The translations under genes and the position numbers were made by a program. 64,000 nucleotides of DNA from contig OZ244822.1 of assembly GCA_965220345.1 (NCBI GenBank), positions 1,054,001-1,118,000 on the forward strand, written 5' to 3'. Position 1 is the stretch's first letter. Every line of letters begins with the position of its first letter. Under the pieces are notes generated by a model. It was not told the DNA's origin. It saw only the letters and a list, made by a program, of their open reading frames with translations, and searched no databases. The DNA comes from Aldehydirespirator sp965220345 (GTDB taxonomy: Bacteria; Actinomycetota; Acidimicrobiia; Acidimicrobiales; Aldehydirespiratoraceae). This document shows, one piece after another, positions 44,901-52,900 of the stretch.

Positions 44901-46740
44901 TGCTTCTGGTAGCTATGGTGTCACCACAGGGTCACAAACTGTCACTATTCCAACGTCTGGCACTGCCATCCTTACTGTTGCGACCAGCGGTGACACAGTC
45001 GATGAGGCTGATGGTTCGGTCACTGTCACAATCAACACTGGTAGTAACTACAGCATCAACTCGTCGGCTTCGACAGCAACTGTCAACATCACAGATGATG
45101 ATGCTGCTTCTGTTTATGTGGTGCCAGCAAAGCTAATCTCTGATGTGAAAAGTTACGCGGCAGAAACCAGCAATGGTGTTGCACATGTGACTCGTTGGAA
45201 GCGTGTGCTGTTGGCGTTTGGTGAAAGCGTGTCAGGGTTTACTGGCATTCCTATGACTGTTGTCGAGGCGCAAGAAAACGCTATCCAGTTCTGGAATATT
45301 CGCTGGGACCCGGTAGTGATCGCATTACAAGCCCTCGCTGCTGCAAATACACAAACCACTCCAACCACTCCACAAGTCAGTATCATCGCTGGTGGTAACG
45401 TTATTGAAGGCAGCAATGCCACGTTCACGTTGGCTGCAAATCCGGTACCTTCAGCGAACCTTGATGTGAGTGTTAATGTCACTGCTGCTGGTGCCTACGG
45501 TGTCACCACCGGCAGTCGCACTGTCACCATCGGAACATCAGGAACCGCCACGCTCACGGTTGCCACTAGCGGTGACAGTACCGACGAGGCTGACGGTTCG
45601 GTTACAGCGACTTTGGTGGATGGCGCTGCTTATGATCTGGACTCGTCAGCTTCGACTGCGACTGTCAACATTAGCGATGATGATGTTCCTGAAGTCAGTG
45701 TTGCTGCTGGTAGTGATGTTACTGAGGGCACAGCTGCATCCTTTACGTTGACTGCAAATCCGGCACCTGCTTCTGCGCTTGATGTGAGCGTGAACATCAC
45801 CGCCAGTGGCAGCTATGGTGTCACTACCGGCAACCAAACTGTCACTATTCCAGTGTCTGGCACTGCGACGCTTACTGTTGCGACTAGCGGTGACAGCATT
45901 GACGAGGCTGATGGTTCGGTGACGGCGACTTTGGTGGATGGTGCTGCTTACAACCTCGACTCGTCAGCTTCGGCAGCGACCGTCAACATTAGCGATGATG
46001 ATGATCCGATTGTATTGCCACCGCCGACACCGGCAACTCCTGTGGTTGGTGTAACTGCTGGCAATGGCATTACTGAGGGTGGCACAGCTTCTTTCACGTT
46101 GACTGCAAATCCGGCACCGTCAGCGAACCTTGACGTAACCGTCACCGTGTCTGCTACAGGTGTCTATGGTGTCACCACCGGCAGTCGTACAGTCACCATC
46201 GCAACATCAGGGACCGCCACGCTCACGGTTGCTACCACTGGTGATAGCACGGATGAAACTGACGGTTCAGTCACAGCCACTTTGGTGGATGGCGCTGCTT
46301 ATGATCTGGATTCGTCTGCGTCATCAGCAACTGTTGCTATATCCGATGATGATGCGCCTGTGCCTCCGCCTGCGTCTGTTCCGCCTGCGGATGCGATTAC
46401 AGTTTCTGTGGATGAAGTTGTTTATGTTGAAGGGCAGAGTCTGATTTATGTGATTAATTTCAGGCTGAGTAAGCCTGCTAGTAAACTTGTGACGGTTAAG
46501 TACACTACTGGGGTGCTTGGTAGTGGTGCTGGGTATGCGACAGAGGGCGAGGATTTCATGTGGCATAGTGGGTTTATTAGTTTCAGTCCAGGTGATACTG
46601 AAGCAACAGGTTGGATTCTTGCGTTTGATGATAGTGTTAAGGAACCTGATGAAACGTTCACGATCGTGTTGTCAGAACCCCAAGGCGGCGTATACATCAG
46701 CGACAAGCAACCCGTCTTGACCATCAAAGACAACGACTAA
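38806..46740 (+). CDS. Giant secreted subtilase with P-domain and Calx-beta repeats, copy B
   Basis: 2644 residues, paralogue of the preceding gene. A TTG at 38806 opens the frame; ATG 38833 and 38845 are alternatives before the signal peptide (MPRWADCCRWICLPLLVVAV...AWAQ). No clear ribosome binding site is seen for any. Layout as in copy A: acidic leader, pro-domain (39464-39767), S8 domain with Asp in VSIVDGTW (codon 40018), His in LHATAVAG (40126; the usual HGT is HAT here) and Ser in GTSFSAPVVSG (40642), a P-domain to about 41262, then 14 Calx-beta-like repeats, three Trp-rich modules and the shared final domain. It is expected to be exported by Sec. Target and cleavage substrate are unknown. 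Confidence 0.9.
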   Translation: MAVASTSTAMLRFMPRWADCCRWICLPLLVVAVTAGATVQAAGSAWAQVPTVWAQPSADMSEASQPLVSPGTDGTVVVQGGLSDSDDSPPDAGQVTPSPDIDVGDSLSGAGEGEVVLPFEVQEGFDVTEGLAPDLLPEEIEGHELGSEPLDLSIAGLLDDDGIFEWRDGDDVMSLRRLPVGEAAAAAFSGSDAVADSVAAATALQDLAASAAVSYVPVHDGLSNETSAVVQKQADNWFVSDTGQLFLPVGGVLILFDSGINAAAVDAIWSQFEIAPGRVSAVEGLPNAFKIDTSSDVESLQLVRLLSQAPGVESVTPNMFTPDVIDSTESVPMSFPSLNATAVNLCSSNDPPLSDALSACLWHLDHSNAVSVTSGGQTYAPLVDINIGDVWETTKGEGVTVSIVDGTWTASHEDLVGNANRAASTYWGGLTGENSSRSSLHATAVAGIIGARDNTIGGRGVAPRASLLNVNFVDRQSSYNRQQAFLHRANTVAVANHSYGKSATGGLSRWSRLTAAALEQSLESGFGGKGTVHVKGVGNGKNDGVSDEASLAEESNHYGLIMACAVNSAGTDAAYSEEGPNLWVCGPSGDSPRHGLLSTVGKNHYHSGLRGTSFSAPVVSGVAALVRSANTNLTWRDVKLILANTAQKNDSSDSSWQSGALKYDSTTDSYSYSRKYGFGLVDASAAVTAAQNWKRLPPMIAASASSTTSGDVSKSSGAKEFPIALSSDISFVEHVDVNINMSTPYFRSLKLTLISPTGKESVLVNPAASRRCTCSLYGGFKFGSARHLGETATGIWKLKVENTSDLRLATLNSWGITVYGHNPLRTEVVSLTTSGGTTEGGDISFSVKHKGATLTSDLVVPISLTSDRATPPGQPDPDYTALTSITIPAGSSTASATISTTDDNTHELTETIIATIGTLKAPYTSDGIVKRIHILDDDQPQVSIKTIKNHINEGEAASFEVTMDRDPAVPMKVLVHITEHDLGAGAPSSVYRYLPRNSWHGLIFKSAGSLIVSVKTTLDRIDDPQREIKGSLPIFLIGATAYDISGPQSVRVRVSDDLPRVSVVSDGDVDEGADASFTLEAFPVPNSALTVPVTIAESGYFGVDTSIRSVTIGSSGTAKLVIPTVHHPFTQPDGAVTVTVQPPADNSYYPIPQPDQVTATAAIADIDSTTPTTTPVVIITGGAGVTEGDTATFTLRALPATVSDLDVNVAVTVVGSFDTDTGTQTVTIPANDIATLTVPTRYNGYDGIDGLLIVTVVDDTSYDVYSKSSASVAVADSDTGVPSSAVSIASDADITEGATASFTLTANPAPTTAFDVDVMVQSVGDYGVSTGTRKVTIPTGGLVRLGITTINDSAVELPGSITVTLVDGTSYDLDLSASEASVLVSDDDTPFVGIAANSRITEGSDAAFTLNAYPLPPAAFDVSVALTVDGDFGITASTQIITIPVTGSASLALTTTEDAIYESDGSVTATIVSGTGYYPNSSASTATVYIADNDDPLTPQARTELITDVRSYAAETNQSTDHVNRWKQALLSLGEKVPGFTGTPITALQAFDYANQFSHTRWNPVVAALQKIETAKGIRTVPTSGVFTTRSNITEGYSATFWLTQNGSSRYSPQAKVRITTTGDYGITSGIRTFRLTDFGVGTAVLLATTDDLIDEPDGSVTVEVIDGIGYIPSSSSSATVFIADNDVPKVSVTADGAITEGDSATFTLKASPVPSAELDVTVNVSVSGDYGVTAGSQTVTIPTSGTATLTLATTGDSVDEADGSVTVALIAGKGYTLNSAASSATVAVADDDGLSVSPSQSLTPEVSIAAGNAVTEGSNASFTLTANPAPASALDVSVNITASGSYGVTTGSRTVTIGTSGTATLTVATSGDSTDEADGSVTVTINADISYSIDSSASAATVNVADDDASVVPAKLIADVKGYAAETINGVAHVNRWKRVLLAFGESVPGFTGTPMTVTEAQGFANQFWSVRWDPVVTALQALAAANSQTVTTPTVSITAGSDVTEGSAASFTVAATPAPSSNLDVTVNVAASGSYGVTTGSQTVTIPTSGTAILTVATSGDTVDEADGSVTVTINTGSNYSINSSASTATVNITDDDAASVYVVPAKLISDVKSYAAETSNGVAHVTRWKRVLLAFGESVSGFTGIPMTVVEAQENAIQFWNIRWDPVVIALQALAAANTQTTPTTPQVSIIAGGNVIEGSNATFTLAANPVPSANLDVSVNVTAAGAYGVTTGSRTVTIGTSGTATLTVATSGDSTDEADGSVTATLVDGAAYDLDSSASTATVNISDDDVPEVSVAAGSDVTEGTAASFTLTANPAPASALDVSVNITASGSYGVTTGNQTVTIPVSGTATLTVATSGDSIDEADGSVTATLVDGAAYNLDSSASAATVNISDDDDPIVLPPPTPATPVVGVTAGNGITEGGTASFTLTANPAPSANLDVTVTVSATGVYGVTTGSRTVTIATSGTATLTVATTGDSTDETDGSVTATLVDGAAYDLDSSASSATVAISDDDAPVPPPASVPPADAITVSVDEVVYVEGQSLIYVINFRLSKPASKLVTVKYTTGVLGSGAGYATEGEDFMWHSGFISFSPGDTEATGWILAFDDSVKEPDETFTIVLSEPQGGVYISDKQPVLTIKDND
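43294..43536 (+). other. Trp-rich module, copy B1
   Basis: Counterpart of A1, with SYAAETNQS, VNRWKQALLSLGE and RWNPVVAALQ. It occupies the same place between Calx-beta repeats 6 and 7. Confidence 0.85.
44542..44769 (+). other. Trp-rich module, copy B2
   Basis: Starts VPAKLIADVKGYAAET and contains VNRWKRVLLAFGESVPGF and FWSVRWDPVVTALQAL. It lies between Calx-beta repeats 9 and 10 of gene B. Confidence 0.88.
45121..45349 (+). other. Trp-rich module, copy B3
   Basis: Starts VPAKLISDVKSYAAET and contains VTRWKRVLLAFGESVSGF and FWNIRWDPVVIALQAL. It shares the EAQENAIQFW variant with copy C3, so B3 and C3 are closer to each other than to other copies. Confidence 0.88.
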
Positions 46741-46921
46741 ACATCTAAAAGAGTCGAACCTCACAAGAGTCAATCTGAGCTGGTTGGGCCGAATGCTCAC
46801 AGATCCCTTAGCCGGTTGGCTACCGAGCCGGTTGCCGCGCGTGACGCGAGTTAATCCCGATCCGCTTTTGGGTGCGTCAGATGAACTGTCAGCATCTTCG
46901 CGCTAGTTCAGCAAGATTGAG

Positions 46922-49900
46922 TTGGCCGTAGCGTCCACTTCAACAGCTATGCTTAGGTTCATGCCGAGATGGGCTGATTGTTGTCGTTGGATTTGCTTGC
47001 CGCTGCTGGTTGTGGCTGTGACTGCGGGGGCTACGGTTCAGGCTGTTGGTGCGGCATGGGCGCAAGTGCCAACCGTGTGGGCGCAGCCGCCTGCTGACGT
47101 GCCTGGAGCATCTCAGCCGTTGGTGCCGCTGGGTACCGATGGCACGGTTGTTGTGCAGGGTGGTTTGAGCGATTCTGATGACTCGGCTCCTGATGCTGGC
47201 CAGGTGACACCGTCGCCGGATATTGATGTAGGCGATTCGTTATCGGGTGCTGGTGAGGGTGAGGTGGTGTTGCCTTTTGAGGTGCAGGAGGGTTTTGATG
47301 TTACTGAGGGTTTGGCTGTTGATTTGTTGCCTGAGGAGATTGAGGGTCATGAATTGGGTTCTGAGCCGCTGGATTTGAGTATCGCAGACCTGCTTGATGA
47401 TGGAGTGTTTGAGTGGCGAGACGGTGATGACATGATGTCGTTGCGGCGGTTGCCTGCTGGTGAGGCTGCTGCTGTGGCTTTCAGCGGTTCGGATTTTGTT
47501 GCGGATTCTGCTGCTGCGACTACAGCGTTGCAGGATTTGGTGCTGTCGGCTGCGGTTAGTTATGTGCCAGCTCATGATGGTTTGTCTAACGAGACCAGCG
47601 CTCAGGTTCAAAAACAGGCTGATAATTGGTTTGTTTCTGATACTGGGCAGTTGTTTTTGCCGGTGGGTGGTGTGCTGATATTGTTTGAGTCTGGCATTTC
47701 CTCAGCGGAGATCAACTTGGTTTGGTCGCAGTTTGAGATAGCGCCGGGTCGTGTGTCACCGATTGAGGGGTTACCGAACGCTTTCAAGATCGACACGTCT
47801 TCTGATGTGGAGTCGTTGCAGTTGGTGCGGTTGCTGTCACAAGCCCCTGGCGTGGAGTCGGTCACACCCAACATGTTCACCCCAGACTCGACTGGCTCTA
47901 CGGGCGATCTGATTTCGTCTGTGTCTGTGTCGCGCTATCCCACACATAACGCAAATGCGATCAAGCTTTGCAGTTCGGATGAGCCGCCGCTGAGCGATGC
48001 CCTGTCAAAGTGTCTTTGGCATCTCAAGAACACCAAAAAAGGGCCAGTGATCATCGGCAATGTTCCTGCGAACATCAACATCGGCAACGTTTGGGACACA
48101 ACGATGGGCGCTGGTGTCACGGTGTCGGTAGTAGACAAAACTTGGGAGGCTGATCACGAAGATTTGATAGGTAATGCCAACCGCTCTGCAAGCACTTATT
48201 GGGGTGGGCACAAAGGCGAGAATGGCAGTGATGCTTATCACGCGACTGCTGCTGCAGGAGTTATTGCCGCCCGCGACAACGCCCTCGGTGGGCGCGGTGT
48301 GGCACCCCGCGCTGGATTATTGAACGTCAATTATATTGACTGGCAGAGCACCCATTCCGCATCTCAAGCATTTCTGCACCGTATGAATACGGTCGCGGTA
48401 GCGAACCACAATTACCAGACAACTGGTGCTCGCGAAATACATCGCTCGTCACGAATTGTAACGAATTCGTTGGAGGAGAGCCTTAAGTCGGGTTTTGGGG
48501 GCAAAGGGGTAGTCCATGTAAAAGGGGCTGGCAACCTCAAAATGTTTGGAGACGAGGCGACGTTAGAGGAACGTCAAAATCATTACGGGCTGATAGTTGC
48601 CTGCGCGGTCAATTCCACTGGGGATGTAGCACGATATTCCGAGGAAGGATCGATGCTATGGGTGTGCGGTCCGTCAGGTGACTTCTATCTTCGCGGCGTG
48701 CTAGCACCGATAGGCAAGAACGAGTATCACGCTGATTTGGCTGGAACAAGTTTTGCAGCACCGATTGTTTCGGGTGTTGCAGCACTAGTGCGCAGCGCTA
48801 ACACGAATCTGACGTGGCGTGATGTGAAGCTAATCCTCGCTGGAACCGCTCAAAAGAATAAGAGCACAGATTCGAGTTGGCAGGCAGGTGCCCGTAAATA
48901 TCGCTCAACCACCGACTCGTATTCATATAGCCGAAAATTTGGATTCGGTCTGGTTGATGCGTCTGCTGCGGTTGCTGCCGCAAAGACGTGGAAGACACTA
49001 CCGCCGCTGTTCGCAAACTGGGCAGAGTCAAGCGAATCTGGAACTATCACCAAATCTGGAGGCAGCAAAGAGTTTACGATCGATCTGGCCTCAGATATCA
49101 GTTTTATTGAGCATGTTGACATCAATATCAATATGAACACAACAAACTTCAATCGCCTCAAAATGACTCTGGTGTCACCCACCGGCCGGGAGTCTTTGTT
49201 GGTCACGGGATCTTCACGCTCAACTCCGTGCGCGTGTTCTCTCAACGGTGACTTCAAACTCGCTTCCGCGCGTCATCTCGGCGAAAGCGCTAGCGGCACC
49301 TGGAAACTCAAGATATCCAACTCAGGAGACGCACATCCTGCTGAGTTACGCTCTTGGCGAATAACAGTCCATGGTCACAACTCGGCACGCACCGAAGCAA
49401 TCACGTTGTTTACATCAGCTAACGTTACCGAAGGCGACACCTTCGATGTGACAGTAGCTCGTAAGGGAACACCGCTTACGACTGATCTGGTGGTGCCAAT
49501 AGTGCTATCAACGGTCGGAGCAAACCCTCCGAGTCACGCCGAAGCCGACTACGAAGCGCTCACATCAATCACTATTCCTGCCGGTGCATTAACAGCAACA
49601 GCAACAGTGCCCACCAACGAGGATAACGTTCATGAGCCCACTGAGCGTGTGATCGTTTCGATTGGCAGATTACCTACTCCATACTACGCAGAAGGATGGG
49701 AGGAGTCAATACGCAGGCCCGTACTGATCATCGATGACGACCAGCCAGAGGTCAGCATTAAAGCAGTCAAAAGTAGCATCCTTGAGGGTGAGGAGGCTGT
49801 TTTCGAATTGACTACAAATATCGATTCAGCGCAGCCCATGCATGTTCGTTTCAGGGTGTTCGAACGCCCTATTGCTCAGCCAGCCTCTTATCTCAAATCC

Positions 49901-52900
49901 AACTCGCTGATAATCTTCACCACTACATTCACTTCTGCTGAAACTAAGACTTTCAGAGTCGCTACCGTTGAAGACCAGTTTGACGACCCGTCACGCGATA
50001 TCTGGTTTCAACTTGTGACCCAAGGTGCCCCTTTTCGGGTTAAAGGGCATGATCACGCGCGGGTTCAGGTGTCCGATGACTTGCCTCGTGTAAGCGTTGT
50101 GGCTAAAGGTGATATTTCCGAAGCGGAAAATGCCGTGTTTGATTTCAGTGTTTTTCCTGTACCGAGTTCGCCGCTCACTTTGCCGGTTGAAGTCACCGCA
50201 TCCGGTTTCTTTGGTATTGAAAGCGCTACTCGGACAATCACTTTTAATTCCAGTGGGAAAGCTCAACTCTCTCTGGGAACCAAATATCATACTTTCGGTC
50301 AACCTTCGGGGGCTGTTGCCGTGACGATCGCACCCCCTGATAGCACGAAGTGGTATCTCTCACCTACCCGAAATTCGGCAACAGTCGCAATAACCGATAT
50401 AGACGGAGATGGATCTCCGCACGTCGTTGCGGCTAGTTTGATCGCAAAAGTGCGAACTCATGCCGCGAACGAACTAGCGCAGGGTCGCCAGACGCGAGCC
50501 AATCTCTATAAACGTGCTCTGCTAGCTTTCGGTGAGACTCCTAGTGGTGTTACTGGCAGCAGAATGACCGCTGCTGAAGCAAGGACTTATACTGGTGCAG
50601 GTCTGCCTGACTGGGCGAAAATAATAGCTGAACTGGCCCTCATTCAGGCTTCTAGACCCAAAACACCTGTAGTAGCCGCTGTCGCGGGCAATGACATTGT
50701 TGAAGGCGATGACGCGACCTTTACCCTGCGTTCGCTTCCTGTATGGCATGACGACATTGATGTGACGGTTATGATCATCCCTACAGGGAGTTTCGACGTA
50801 GTGCTCAGTTTACGGACACTAACAATTCCGGCCGGAGAAACCGCAACTTTGACGCTGTCCACCAAAGATGACGATGTAGGTGAACTTGACGGATCAATCA
50901 CTGTGTCAGTGCTTAATGGCACCGGCTATAACCGATACATGTTCGGCACTGCTTCGCTAGCCGTGGCTGATAACGACGGTCCGCCACTACCGAAAGTGAG
51001 TGTTTCTGCTGGTAGCGCTGTCACCGAAGGTACAGCCGCTTCGTTCACGTTGACTGCTAGTCCAGCGCCTGCCGCGAATCTTGACGTGGCAGTGAATGTC
51101 ACCGCTTCTGGTAGCTACGGTGTCACGACCGGCGCACAAACAGTAACGATCCCTACATCAGGTACTGCCACTCTAACTCTTAGCACCAGCAGTGATAATC
51201 TTCCCGAACCCGATGGGTCTGTGTCTGTAGCGTTGGTGGATGGCGCTGCTTATAATCTGAACTCTTCAGCGTCAAAAGCAACTGTCGCTATATCCGATAA
51301 CGACACCCCAACAGTCAGTATCACCGCTGGTAGCGCTGTCACCGAAGGCAGTAGCGCGTTGTTCACGTTGACTGCTAGCCCAGCACCTGCAGCGAATCTT
51401 GACGTGACCGTGAACGTCACTGCTTCAGGTGACTATGGTGTCACGACCGGCAGCCAGACTGTAATTATCGGAACATCTGGCACTGCTACGCTTAACATCG
51501 CTACTAGTGATGATAGCACTGATGAGGTTGATGGGTCTGTAACAGTGACGATTAACACTGGTAACGGCTACGATGTGGACTCTTCAGCGTCGTCAGCAAC
51601 GGTGGCAGTAGCTGATGACGATGTTTCAGTGTCTGGGGTGCCTGCGAAGTTGATTGCTGATGTGCGTGGCTACGCAGCCGAAACTGATAATGGTGTTGCT
51701 CATGTGAATCGTTGGAAGCGTGTGCTGTTGGCGTTTGGTGAAAGTGTGCCAGGCTTTACCGGCACACCGATGACTGTTACCGAAGCTCAGGGTTTTGCTA
51801 ACCAGTTTTGGAATGTTCGTTGGGATCCAGTAGTTGCCGCGTTGCAAACTCTTGCTGCAAATACACAAACCCCAGCTACCCCCGAAGTGAGTATCACTGC
51901 TGGTAGTGATATCACTGAGGGCAATAGCGCGTCGTTTACGTTGACTGCAAACCCGGCACCTTCAGCAAACCTTGATGTGAGCGTTACTGTGTCTGCTTCT
52001 GGTAGTTATGGTGTCACCACTGGTAACCAAACTGTAACTATCGGAACGTCTGGCACTACCACTCTTACAATCAACACTACAGACGACACAGTTGATGAAG
52101 TCAACGGTTCGGTAACAGCCACGCTCGTAGATGGTGCCGCTTATGACCTGGACTCCACAGCATCAGCAGCGACCGTGAATATCGCTGATGATGACATACC
52201 CGAGGTCAGTATCACTGCAGGTAGTAATGTTACTGAAGGCACAGCCGCATCCTTTACGTTGACTGCTGATCCAGTGCCACACATCAGCATTACCGTGAAC
52301 GTGGCCGTGACTGCCAACGGTAATTATGGGGTCACCACTGGCAACCAAACAGTCACCATTCCAACATCCGGTACTGCCATACTCACTGTTGCTACTAGCG
52401 GCGACACAGTTGATGAAGCGGATGGCTCAGTAACCGTCACAGTCAACACTGGCAGCAGTTACAGCATTGACTCGTCAGCTTCGGCAGCAACTGTCAACAT
52501 CACAGACGATGATGATGCTTCTGTTTATGTGGTGCCTGCGAAGCTGATTGCTGATGTGCGTGGTTACGCGACAGAAACCAGCAACGGTGTTGCTCATGTG
52601 ACTCGTTGGAAACGCGTGTTGGTGGCGTTTGGTGAGAGTGTGCCAGGCTTCACCGGCACGCCGATGACTGTTGTCGAGGCGCAAGAAAACGCTATCCAGT
52701 TCTGGAACATTCGCTGGGATCCGGTTGTTGCCGCATTACAAGCCCTCGCAGCTGCAAATTCGCAAACCCCAGCTACACCAACAGTCAGCATCACCGCTGG
52801 CAGTGCTATCACCGAAGGCAGCAGCGCGTTGTTCACGTTGACCGCTAACCCGGCACCAGCGTCATCGCTTGATGTGACCGTGAACGTCGCTGCTTCTGGT

